Origin: Paulinella micropora
Lineage: Eukaryota > Cercozoa > Imbricatea > Euglyphida
Assembly (NCBI GenBank): GCA_009731375.1
Contig: BJOX01000291.1
Location: 31,984 to 60,691, forward strand
Length of the DNA stretch: 28,708 nt
Direction: 5' to 3'
Shown here: positions 10,449 to 19,069 of the stretch, piece after piece
How positions within the stretch are numbered: the stretch's first letter is position 1
Layout of the letters: each line of letters begins with the position of its first letter
Translations under genes and position numbers: made by a program
The notes under the pieces: model-generated
What the model saw: only the letters and a program-made list of their open reading frames with translations
Told to the model about the DNA's origin: nothing
Databases searched by the model: none

Positions 10449-10931
10449 ATGATGAGCGAACTCAGCACCAAACTGGACTACTTAAATGAAATTGAAAAAT
10501 GGAACATTGATGGCAATGTCAAAAAGCCTACAATTAAATAGACTAAACCTGACATTGTATCTTTCTATAAGCAATACAAACCCCATGATACAGCGGATAA
10601 TGTAGAAGTCATTCTTCCTTTAACTTCTACATTACAAAATGTGATTGACAAAGAAGAGAGCACTCCTTTTACAGCGACTGATTTAAAAGAGATTGGAATT
10701 ACCGAAATAAAGGCTAATGTAGGTGAAGAGATAGCGAATGCTACAGATGAAGGATGTATAGAAACTCCTTGTAAAGAGTGTAAGAAAAAAAATGAGTTAT
10801 CAGTTTCAATCGATGATGATAAATTTTGTGATGTAGCATGCGTACTTTCATTTCTAGAAAAAAATGAAGAAATGAATGAAGTTAGAAAAAATAATTTTAT
10901 CAAGTATTTTAAAAAGGCACTAGTTATTTAA
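10449..10931 (+). pseudogene. Cys-rich acidic protein, one in-frame TAG
   Basis: Starts at ATG 10449 (a second ATG follows at once) and keeps one frame to the stop at 10931, about 160 codons, except for TAG at 10539-10541. Near the C-terminus there are paired cysteines, 'CIETPCKECKKKNELS' and 'KFCDVACVLSFL', resembling a small zinc-binding fold, followed by a helical lysine-rich end. I do not recognise the family. It converges with the minus-strand virion gene ending at 10962; only 30 T-rich bases separate the two stops. Confidence 0.5.
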
Positions 10932-10961
10932 GAGATCTTAGTTTTATTTTTTTTTTCGCTT

Positions 10962-12200
10962 TCACGGGTCTTCTAACCAAGTAAAAGCATACTGAATATT
11001 TATAGTCTGATTTGTAGTAGCCTGTGCTGTTATAGTTAGCATTTCGCTTGGCAACATATCATCTAAATCATAATTATTAAAATCTATGCTTTGAGCATCA
11101 TTCGTATTAACAAATACAACTGCAATAGTATTTCCACCAGCAATAGTCGCGGTAGTATCAAACGAAACCAAACTAGTATTAGTATTGTGCTCAGCATAGA
11201 CAGCACCAGTAAAGGTAGTATTTTTTATATTTTAATGATTACACCAGATTTGCCATCAGTATTTAAGACATTTAGCCGTCTAGGATACACTATACTATAA
11301 TTAGCAATAGTGTTTCCAATAATATTAACATTATTCCTTATAGTAAAAGCATGAGTTGCTACATTCGTCGTATTTGCTGTTCTTTCATAAATAAATGGAA
11401 TACCTCTTATGATTTCAGTTCCTTCAATGAAGCACCCAACACTTGCAATTCTAAGGTTTTGGATTTGTGGATTAGCACCAACTGATAACGAAGCCAAGAA
11501 TTGTAAAGTAGTATTATTAAGAGATGTAGCAGTTTTGCTGTTAGCATATCGTATAGCATGGACTAGTTGAAATAGCACAGTGTTTGGATTTTCAATATAA
11601 AATGATATCTGACCGAAACCTAAGTATTGATATTTAATCTGAAATACATTACCCTTACTGAAATCAATGGCTGATAAGTAATCTATTCTATCTGCTTTAT
11701 CTACATTCCATTTACTTTGTTTAACCTTGGTAATGACAGTGGCGTTGTTTAATTGGTATGTTTTCATTACACCATTTTCTCTTGAGAAGAAAAATCATCC
11801 CGTTAAGAAGGAATCACCAATACATACATAAGATGAATATCCGCCTGCTTCATTTGTATTCCACAAAGCAGTAAATCTGACACATACACTCATACTAGCA
11901 CGATATTTAATTTTCTTTTTTGTTTCAATGAATAATCTTGAACCTCCAACTGCCTGTGTAGTTAGATATGCCATAGCACTCTTTTGCTCTAATGTAGCAT
12001 TAGTAGTGCTTGTGTTCCACTTAGATGTATTTACATTATATATAAATGTTTCTTGTATAATCGGTGTGTATTGTTATGTTGCTAATTCGCCAAATGCTGT
12101 TTTTTCAACATTAGTCTCAAGAAACACATCATGCCCCACTTTGACATTTACAAACTTTCCGTCGGGATTTTGTGCGACCAAATTTCTGAGGGTGGACATT
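10962..12200 (-). pseudogene. Virion-type beta-rich protein related to giant-virus/phage structural proteins
   Basis: ATG at 12200. A T4 run near 12184 shifts the frame; after that the frame is kept with in-frame TAA (12076-12074) and TGA (11797-11795), ends at 11225, and a last frameshift leads to the end at 10962. Characteristic stretches in order are 'SMSVCVRFTALWNTNEAGG', 'SKWNVDKADRIDYL', 'GNVFQIKYQYLGFGQISFYI', 'NPQIQNLRIASVGCFIEG', and near the end 'TFTGAVYAEHNTNTS' and 'TINIQYAFTWLEDP'. From memory this order matches a large beta-rich virion-protein family of giant viruses and large phages ('GNVYQIQYQWLGFG.I.FYIE' type). About 410 codons. It follows the major capsid gene and probably belongs to the same late group. 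Confidence 0.6.
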
Positions 12201-12254
12201 GTAGGTCTATATTATCAAAAAAATAAATTAACTATCAAAATTAAAAATTACCTC

Positions 12255-13736
12255 TTAACTAATTGTAATCATATTCGCCTTAACCTGAACCTCCCGCTGA
12301 GTGATTGCCACAGTGTAATGGTTGTAGGCAGCAGTTGTAGTGGTCGCAATAAACTCCCATCGTCGCTCAGTATCAAGGCTTAAACCACTGATTTCATTTT
12401 GATCATTGCTCCATAGCGGGCTGATATTATCCCAAGTATCAACCCAGAACCAGTTGTATTTATACACATCGTTATTCAACAAGGCAGAACCCTCAATCAT
12501 TGGCTTCAAGTACATATAGACTTTTTCAGTTGCACAGTCAATGTTGAAATCTTGCTGGCGGGCGCCATCTAGAGTAGTGTAAAAATTGGTAACCTTAACG
12601 GCGGAACGGTTATCGTTGTCATAAGCTGTGTTCTTCCTTTCTTCGGTGTTAAAAACAGAGTGATAAATCTTCTTCAAACGGCGACCGTGGCCTCTGTCAA
12701 ATCGCATTATAATATTTTGGGATGAGCTTGAGGGTGTGGTATTCTTGTAAACACATGGATAATCAATATTGAAGCTCATACCTTCGGGGCCAGCAATCTT
12801 CTATTGAATTGATTGAATAACATCGGGGTTCGTTTCAACCGCAAGAAACATGGCAAGATTGGTGACATCAGCAGATACAGCCATAGGCATGGTAGCATTT
12901 AGTGCGGCAAGATAAGCAGTGCTAATACAAGTAGCCGCACCATTCGTCACCGTATAACCGGTTCTGTCAGTAGCACCCCACACAATCCGCATAGTCAAAA
13001 TTTCTGGAAACATAATAGTCTTATCAAGTGCGAAAATAGTGTTAATAATCATACCCAAAGGAATTTTAACATTAATGGCAAAAGAGGCATTCGCTCCACT
13101 TTCCACAAGATACTTCGCCTAGTTGCAATTAACATTTTACGGCGGATAGTGCTCCAACTCCAGTAGTTAGAGCAGCATCATCATGACGACGAGCAGAAAT
13201 CACTGGCTCACGCAATAGACCCTGAGTAGAGGCAGCAACATCGTTATTAGCATCAGCCGCCGCACGAAAGGCTGTTCTAGTTGCTTCAACAGCACTAATG
13301 TTAATCAATCCGTTAGTATTACACTTTTGAAGCATACAACTATATCCACTAGCATGCCCGTGGTTAGGAAGCTCTAGGAAATCCTTCAAGCTCATTTCTG
13401 GTTTCCACAGCATCTTAGTTACCATTCTGAGATGGTTAAGGTAGCACAGATAAACACCGCTACGGGTCTGAAGTTGTATCTGGCTAATTTGTGAAAGGCA
13501 GTCCATAAATAGTATAAGTGTTGGCAGGAGCCGCTCTCATAGTATAAGTAAAACTCAAATAAGACCGAGCGAGATTAAAAGGTCTGCTAATAAGGTCAAA
13601 GCTTCGTTCTTGTCCACCAGCAGTGGTGACTTCAAATGTTCCAACCCTCACGAGGGGCGAGTTTATTCAAACGATAAGAAGCACTGATGTAGTCAGTTTT
13701 AGAAAAGTCCAATTCGCCTCCGTTTTATGTGGGCAT
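12255..13736 (-). pseudogene. MCP: Major capsid protein (double jelly-roll), broken
   Basis: ATG at 13736 is placed by the in-frame continuation after codon 4 (TAA 13727-13725) into 'NGGELDFSKTDYIS'. Frameshifts lie near 13640 and near 13500, and further damage near 13095-13130 includes an in-frame TAG. Another TAG (12803-12801) precedes 'KIAGPEGMSFNIDYPC'. Motifs typical of PLV/virophage-type double jelly-roll capsids are 'RPFNLARSYLSFTYTM', 'QIQLQTRSGVYLCYLNHL', 'KIPLGMIINTIFALDKTIMF', 'HGRRLKKIYHSVFNTEE' and 'VYKYNWFWVDTWDNISPL'. The total of about 490 codons fits the family. It lies just after the penton gene, the usual pairing in these viruses. Identity is strong; the gene is clearly not intact as read. 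Confidence 0.85.
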
Positions 13737-13830
13737 TTTGTTTTCAGTTTTTTTGGAAGTTGTGAAAATTAACTAATTTACAAGAATATATTTATATAGA
13801 AAAATTAAATATTAAAATAAATATTTATAA

Positions 13831-13850
13831 AAAAATCACGAGTGATTTTT
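13831..13850. terminator. Perfect 9-bp hairpin after the penton gene
   Basis: AAAAATCAC-GA-GTGATTTTT forms a perfect stem with a 2-base loop. It lies about 30 bases beyond the penton stop (13883, minus strand) and about 95 bases before the capsid ATG. It could end the penton transcript or act as a regulatory site. Confidence 0.4.
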
Positions 13851-13858
13851 GCTATAAT

Positions 13859-13872
13859 ACAAACTAGTTTGT
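13859..13872. promoter_or_regulatory. 14-bp perfect palindrome
   Basis: ACAAACTAGTTTGT is its own reverse complement and lies between the penton stop and the hairpin at 13831-13850. Its role is unknown. Confidence 0.3.
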
Positions 13873-13882
13873 TTATAAATCA

Positions 13883-14693
13883 CTACCTCACCTTTAACAA
13901 ATTGAAAAATGATGTAAATAAATTAAAATAATTCGTTTCCCTGTAAATGAATAATGTCATAACAATACCTAACCCATTAAAATTTATAGCCTGATCGTTT
14001 TCGTCTGTAAGATAAAACCTATATACATTATTTGAACTGGTTGATAATTTCTTACCATACTCAGACCCACTTCCGTCGTATATAATGGTTCCAAATGGAA
14101 TTTCATTCGCCGTGTATATCTCCTGTAATACGTGATTATCACCCTCCCCCATCATATCGCTTTGTAAATACAATGTTCTTTCGCCCGTCAATATTATGAC
14201 ATTCTGCGACCTTAGGCTATTATTGATGAAGAAGGCTGCTGAATTTCTATCAAACCCCATAACTTCGTGAATACGTGTATCACCATCAAATATAAACCGC
14301 GGTTGAATTCCTTTATTCTCTGACACACTGAATGTTAATTTTCCATCTTCTGGTTCTATGTTGGTATTATTACTGGAATACCACATAAGTAGAATTATTA
14401 TGGCTGTCTGCGGTTAGCATTTCTGCCACTTTATTTTTTAAATGGTTCATTGTGTAGTTTCCTTCAGGTATCGTAATTAAAGCCTCATACCCGTCTTTGG
14501 ATAATGTAAAAGCATTATATGGCGAAGCCACTGAATAATACGACTTCGGCACATAGATATGTAATATTTTACAATGTGGGGAATCTAACCCCTTCATATT
14601 GACTTCGTATGTAAAGTCGCTGTCTGTTCCCGTTATTCTATTTTTACTATTTATGCAATAGATACCCTAACTTCTTCCTCCCTTGTAGCCCAT
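13883..14693 (-). pseudogene. Penton/minor capsid protein (single jelly-roll type), broken
   Basis: ATG at 14693 abuts the repeated spacer and reads 'MGYKGGRS', then TAG, then continues in the same frame through 'NRITGTDSDFTYEVN'. A frameshift near 14385 joins the two main segments. Distinctive stretches are 'YVPKSYYSVASPYNAFTL', 'IPEGNYTMNHLKNKVAEML', 'HEVMGFDRNSAAFF', 'GERTLYLQSDMM', 'NNVYRFYLTDENDQAINFNG'. This pattern (YYS..., GNYT, GF, LxSD, L.De...iNfNG) is what I recall from PLV and virophage penton proteins. About 270 codons. It sits between the protease and the major capsid gene, a normal order for these viruses. Confidence 0.7.
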
Positions 14694-14842
14694 GATATTT
14701 TAGAATTGCGTTTCGTGCTGTCGCACTCTCACTTATTCTAAAACATCGTTTTTTCTTTATTGAAAAAAATAAATCGGTTTTTCGATGTTTATCAACAAAC
14801 GAGAATGAGCGAAGCGAATGAAAGTGTAGTTGATAAATATCT
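14693..14842 (-). promoter_or_regulatory. 150-bp intergenic cassette, copy 1 (before penton)
   Basis: This sequence reaches from the stop of the protease gene (14843) to the ATG of the penton gene (14693). It is about 90% identical by eye to 17939-18086. Internal features are TTTATCAAC...GTTGATAAA (inverted pair), ACATCG...CGATGT around an A/T-rich middle, and the small hairpin GTGCGACAGCAC. On the minus strand it ends in TTCTAAAATATC directly before the ATG. It is a likely combined terminator and late promoter. Confidence 0.6.
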
Positions 14843-15446
14843 TTATATAAATGTATCAAAATGACCATACCCATTCTGTGCTTTTAATTTTTCCGCTTCT
14901 TCCTCTTTTAAGTCAGTGAAACCAGAACTAAACTTAAACCTGTTTCCTTTCGCCCGCTCCATTAAAAACTTCATACTATGCCAACCGCACGTATCTGAGG
15001 TGTTTGATTGTTGTTTTACTTGACTAATCTTCATTAACAAATAACTATCGGGATGGCTTTTATCTATTAGCAGTTTCATATGTTGTTGAAAGTCTTCTGT
15101 TGGCTCGTAAAGTGCTAATGGGTCATAGACTTTAACACTCCTGTCTTTATCTAGACTTATCCATATGATTGTCCAAATTCATAATAAATCCATATCGCTT
15201 TCTGCTTCCTGGCTTCAACTTGTAAATTTCATCACTGGCTATCGCTCCGAGATACCATCCATATTTTTTCATTATGTCATCTATTTCATTAGTCATTAGT
15301 CCCCGCCCCTCTTCCTCTTGCTGTGGCTCGGGCTCGGGCTGTTGCTCATCTGGCTGTGGTTGCTCTGGCTCCTCTGGCTGTGGTTGCTGTGGCTCCTCTG
15401 GTTGCACAGGCTCTGGTTGCGGTTGCTGTAGCCTAAGGGTCGTCAA
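14843..15446 (-). pseudogene. Adenain-type maturation cysteine protease, frameshifted
   Basis: Two frames form one protease. The first holds a Pro/Gln/Glu-rich lead (15310-15440), then 'MTNEIDDIMKKYGWYLGAI', 'SDEIYKLKPG', 'YGFIMNLDNH' (His candidate near 15165). A +1 shift leads to 'KVYDPLALYEP' (catalytic Asp/Asn region) and 'QQSNTSDTCGWHSMKFLM', where the Cys in DTCG is the expected nucleophile. This is the order of the adenovirus-type and Ulp1-type protease used for virion maturation by adenoviruses, Polintons and virophages. The GG-containing sequences in the neighbouring PX-like protein are plausible substrates. The first in-frame ATG after the Pro/Gln lead is at 15296; the lead may instead belong to the gene upstream. 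The end (14843) touches the 150-bp cassette. Confidence 0.75.
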
Positions 15447-16019
15447 TATTTAAATCTGTTGAAACTTGTTTATCTAAATTTGAATCGGATGTCGTTTTGT
15501 TTGTTAGAGTATTTACAAAATCATTTTTGTTCATTGTGTGTTTCCAATCTTTGCGGGCTAAGTATTTTTTTTTCGCTATTGAAAAACTTTTGCTATCTAA
15601 TTTATGGTGTAATTTCCTACCCACCCCTCCTTGGTTCCCCATATACTCATCATACTTAGCGTAATCTGCTATTTTCTTTTTTATTTGTTTCTAATCGATT
15701 CCTACATTAATATTAAACTTTCTAACCATCTCTATAATCCATTTGCTATTTTCTCTATGTTTCAATTTTGTATGTCAGTCCATTTAAAGTTTCCTTTTTA
15801 AGGCTCGTGATAAATCAACGATTTTATTTCTGGTAAATACTTTTTTTGATAAGGCTTCATTCATTTTTTGCTTAAATTGTAAATTTTTAACATCATTTTC
15901 CATTGCTTCCCCCTTTTTTCTGCTTGTGCTAGTGCTTTCTTCATATCAGTCAGTTTTACATTTCTCTGTTGCAATAATTTAATACCATCTGCTGTTTTTT
16001 GTATCATACTATTAGTCAT
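15433..16019 (-). pseudogene. Lysine-rich unknown virion-cluster protein, broken
   Basis: ATG at 16019 begins 'MTNSMIQKTADGIKLLQQRN'. The reading then needs two or three frame changes, and an in-frame TAG precedes 'KQIKKKIADYAKYDEY'. It continues as 'MGNQGGVGRKLHHKLD' to the stop at 15433. The total is about 190 codons, basic and helical, with no family I can name. It overlaps or runs into the protease N-terminus (TTG-type start at 15446), so the real boundary between the two is unclear. Because it lies among virion genes it may be a minor structural protein; that is inference. Confidence 0.45.
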
Positions 16020-16022
16020 TTT

Positions 16023-16726
16023 TTAAATTTCTTCGTCAGTAAAATAAGCAGATGTCAAAACTTTTATGTTTTCATCTAGTTCAGGGTCTTCTGCAGGAGG
16101 GGGTTTTGGTAGTGGTGTAGGTGGTTGATTATTCACATATGGTTGTGCTTGTATAAACTGCGGTTGATATTGCGGATGTGGTAATAGTAATAATTTTTGT
16201 TTTCTATCGTGTTCAAACTTTACATCTTCTATACGTTTTTGCTCCTTTTTTATTTCTCTTTTCATTTCGTCTTGGCTTTCCTTCATTTCTGCATCCTCCT
16301 TCCTCTCTCTTCTTTTCTTTTCTTCTTCTTTCTCTTCAATGTCTTTCATTTATTTTATTTCCAACCTTTTCTTTTCTTCTTCTATCTCATACCTTTTCTT
16401 TTTTTCCTTTTCTTCCTCGTGTATTAACTCATATTTCTTTTGTAAGTTGCTTTGTATCTGGTTTCTGTTCTCTTGTTCAAGACGATTGAAATCAGATTTG
16501 ATTTTTTTTCTCTTAGTTTGAGACGAACCCTTTGCGACTTTGGTTTACCAATATATTTTAAAAACAACTCAACGATTTGAAGTGTGCTCATATAATTTGT
16601 TTTCTTACCAAAATTAAGATAATATTTTTTACACTTCTAGTTAATATACGGCCTCCCGCTCTTATTCCTATAAACCCGCGAGGGTCTTACCTTCGTTTTT
16701 TTCTTATTAGTCTTTTTAGCGACCAT
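16023..16726 (-). pseudogene. Basic N-terminus plus coiled-coil protein, broken
   Basis: ATG at 16726 reads 'MVAKKTNKKKTKVRPSRVYR' and 'NKSGRPYIN', then TAG, and stays in frame through 'MSTLQIVELFLKYIGKPK' (16591). A frameshift near 16510 and an in-frame TAA (before 16349) precede a strongly charged coiled coil ('KDIEEKEEEKKRRERKED') and a Pro/Gln-rich end ('QYQPQFIQAQPYVNNQPP') to 16023. About 234 codons. The family is unknown to me. It sits between the PX-like gene and the next virion-cluster gene, separated from the latter by only a few bases. Confidence 0.45.
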
Positions 16727-16758
16727 TGTATATTAGCAAAAAAAATATTTATAATATT

Positions 16759-17091
16759 TTAGAATTTGAAACAAAATATTTTATGAAACTTTACAGCTCC
16801 TCCTCGTTGCTTACCATAACCAAGTTTTGCGGCGGTAGACCCAATACGAGACGCATATGGAACCCCGACATCGCCAAGGGCATTAGCGGTCTTTGACAAA
16901 ATCTTGTTATCGCGAAGGAATTTATTCACTACCAATGCTGTCTTACCGACCTTTGCCCAATTAATCTTTCCTCCCTTTTGTACAAATCCCTTCTTCTTAG
17001 TTTTCTTTTTTCCTCCCTTCTGTGGCATTGATGGATTGTACCCGATGTTATATCCTGATGGTTGTGAAATTATCACTGGTGATACTGGCAT
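16759..17091 (-). CDS. Small basic PX-like virion protein
   Basis: One intact frame from ATG 17091 to 16759, 110 codons. The first part is Pro/Ser/Tyr-rich and holds 'KGGKKKTKKKGFVQKGGK'. The second part is 'LGDVGVPYASRIGSTAAKLG', ending in 'YGKQRGGAVKF'. The mix of lysine clusters, a glycine/alanine amphipathic stretch and GG sites resembles the PX/adenovirus pX-like minor proteins reported in adintoviruses and PLVs. The GG pairs fit adenain-type cleavage. This is one of the few viral genes here without damage. It follows the packaging ATPase by about 30 bases. The assignment rests on pattern memory, not on a search. Confidence 0.55.
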   Translation of the reverse strand: MPVSPVIISQPSGYNIGYNPSMPQKGGKKKTKKKGFVQKGGKINWAKVGKTALVVNKFLRDNKILSKTANALGDVGVPYASRIGSTAAKLGYGKQRGGAVKFHKIFCFKF

Positions 17092-17122
17092 ATAATATAC
17101 ATAAAAAATAATTATAAAAATA

Positions 17123-17938
17123 TTATTTCAGTAGGTAGGCAAAATTTTTGCGTAATTCATCATAAACACTTGAGACATGAAAAAAATTAAATTTCTCCTT
17201 TGTTGCTTCGTGATACTTTTGAAGAAAATAATCAAAATCAAAAGATAAGTCTAAGTGTTTATACACGAGTTCCATTTGTCTTGAGACTGGCCCGGAAATA
17301 TTAACAAATAATCTAACTGCTTAATGGCTTCTGGCCGTAGGTCGTTCAATACTGGCTTGACATAATCACCTTACTTTTATAGTGTCTGTTCTTTTTTAAC
17401 AAATCACTTACGGACTTGTCTCTTAATCCACTTCCTAAATCATCCAAAACAAAAACAACCTCTGGCGAAATATACTTGCTCGGTCTCTCTTTCTTCTCAC
17501 CTCCTTCTTCCTTTTTCTTTTCCTTTCCGAAATAAAGAAATTGTGGTTTCTCTATTTCATCTTTGTCCTGTTTTACTTCTCCTTCGTGTTGCTCGTCCTG
17601 TCTGTTCAGTTTGTCTAATTCATAATCAATGACATTTACACCATCTGATTTAAGAAATGTATATATTGCCATAGGGTTTCCCCTGTTCTTAAAGTGCTTT
17701 ACCATTGCTTTATAAATGTAGTCCTTGTGTATTGTTAAAGCAATAATGACAATACGGGTCTTTCTGTCTGTAGTCCTTTTCAGTATTTCAAAGAGTGCTG
17801 TCGTTTTCCCGCTCTTCTTACGGGCGAGCAGAAATATATTCGCATACGGCTCGTTAAATAATTTATAACCTTTTGCTTTTTTTCTCCGTTTCTATCCTGC
17901 TTCACTGGTTTCACCTTGACATTGTTTATTTTCTCCAT
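17123..17938 (-). pseudogene. FtsK/HerA (A32-like) genome packaging ATPase, frameshifted
   Basis: ATG at 17938 directly follows the repeated spacer ('MEKINNVKVKPVKQD'). A -1 shift in an A7 run (17877-17883) leads into 'PYANIFLLARKKSGKTTALF', where ARKKSGKT is the Walker A loop. The Walker B part is 'VVFVLDDLGSGLRD', followed by 'LLKKNRHYKSKVIMSSQY', the sensor-like stretch typical of A32-type ATPases. Two more shifts (near 17346 and 17260) reach the C-terminus 'LRPEAIKQLDYLLIFPG' and end at TAA 17123. About 270 codons, normal for the family. It pumps DNA into preformed capsids. Each frameshift would need only one base. Confidence 0.8.
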
Positions 17939-18086
17939 TGATATTTTATAATTGCGTTTCGTGCTGTCGCACTCCCTCTTATTTTAAAACATCGTTTTTT
18001 CTTTATTGTTTAAAATAAATCGGTTTTCGATGGTTATCAACAAACGAGACTGAGTGAAACGAATGAAAGTGTAGTTGATAACTATC
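17939..18086 (-). promoter_or_regulatory. 150-bp intergenic cassette, copy 2 (before ATPase)
   Basis: It reaches from the stop of the upstream gene (TAG 18084-18082) to the ATG of the ATPase (17938). It shares with 14693-14842 the blocks GCGTTTCGTGCTGTCGCACT, AAAACATCGTTTTTTCTTTA, ATCAACAAACGAGA and GAATGAAAGTGTAGTTGATA. Differences are scattered single bases and short indels. The end next to the ATG reads TTATAAAATATCA on the minus strand. Confidence 0.6.
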
Positions 18087-18441
18087 CTAGAAACTCTAGG
18101 CATACAACAATTCTTCCCGCTAAATTATCAGTATCGAATTCACCCGCATCGCTTTTTAATACTTTAAATGTATATTGTCAGTCCGTCCAACCCACTACAC
18201 CCAAATTATAACTGAGGTTTGAAATGTTTGCTGTATTACTATCTGCGAATGTGTCAATAATTCCAATTCTGTCCATATAAAGAATTCTGGTTTTTGTTTC
18301 TGATTGGTCGTTCGTATAATGAATAAACTTAACATTCATTTTGGTTGGTGTGAATGACATCTGAATATTTTTATTAAATGTTTTGCTTCCCACAAAATCA
18401 TTGCTCAGAAAAATAATCTTTTGGTATTTGTGCTCTGTCAT
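18082..18441 (-). pseudogene. Unknown about 120-residue virion-cluster protein, one in-frame TGA
   Basis: ATG at 18441 ('MTEHKYQKIIFLSNDFVG') runs to TGA at 18178 and then continues in the same frame through 'QYTFKVLKSDAGEFDTDNLA' to TAG at 18082. The composition suggests a beta-rich fold ('MSFTPTKMNVKFIHYTNDQS'). I know no family for it. It is directly upstream of the 150-bp cassette and the ATPase, so probably part of the late gene set. Confidence 0.45.
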
Positions 18442-18470
18442 AAAGTGTATATAATATATAATATATAAAA

Positions 18471-18788
18471 ATGATTTTAATATTCTTGCTTATGTGGTCG
18501 GTGTTAGGTCGGACTGCCTGCGACTTTTTCGTTTTAAATAGAGACTTTGGTCAGAAAAAGGCGAATTGTATTCATTGTATTCAATCTAGTCTCAATGTAA
18601 ATTTTATTTGTATTTATATCAACAATTTTTTAATTGATTGTCAGTCATTTAGTGATGCGGTTCCTTTAATATGTTCAAATGATGCTATGTGGTATAAAAC
18701 TCAAGTATATGAATGATTATTTCTTTGAACTAGAAGGTGATGGAAGGCATATACCAATCAATAGTGTTAAATTCCGACATAAGTATTA
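18471..18788 (+). pseudogene. Possible small plus-strand gene with N-terminal hydrophobic segment
   Basis: ATG 18471 gives 'MILIFLLMWSVLGRTACDFF' (signal-like) and a Cys-containing body to 18716. A shifted frame continues with 'YMNDYFFELEGDGRHIPINS' to 18788. It is divergent from the gene starting at 18441, and its end overlaps the end of the membrane-protein gene. No family recognised; it may be chance. Confidence 0.25.
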
Positions 18789-19069
18789 GCAACCTCACAA
18801 GGTAAGTTCTTTTCAGACAGCCTCACGATACAAAGGATTATAATGGCAATAATGATACCCATTTGAAACAGATACTTAATAAGTCTGCTGTCGGTCGGCC
18901 TGTTTTTTATACAACAACAATTCCAGTTATCTTCCAATTCGTGCTCTATTTTTTTTGCCTCAGTCTTTAGTTCTACTTCAAGAACACGTGACTTTAATTC
19001 TGGAGTTAGTTCACCATCCATGTCCATAATAGGCGGTGGTCTGTGAAGTCTAGTTGTATTATTAGACAT
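18767..19069 (-). CDS. Small single-span membrane protein
   Basis: Intact 100-codon frame. The N-terminal 60 residues are polar and helical; 'NWNCCCIKNR' precedes a transmembrane segment at about residues 63-83 ('FQMGIIIAIIILCIVRL'), and a short tail follows. Its ATG (19069) overlaps the end of the fibre gene by 8 bases, suggesting the two are expressed together. Membrane proteins of this size are common in virion gene clusters; the role is not known. Confidence 0.5.
   Translation of the reverse strand: MSNNTTRLHRPPPIMDMDGELTPELKSRVLEVELKTEAKKIEHELEDNWNCCCIKNRPTDSRLIKYLFQMGIIIAIIILCIVRLSEKNLPCEVANTYVGI

Noticed and set aside
11928-12383. 151-codon plus-strand open frame
   Set aside because: Antisense shadow of the virion protein and capsid C-terminus, which have family-like motifs on the minus strand.
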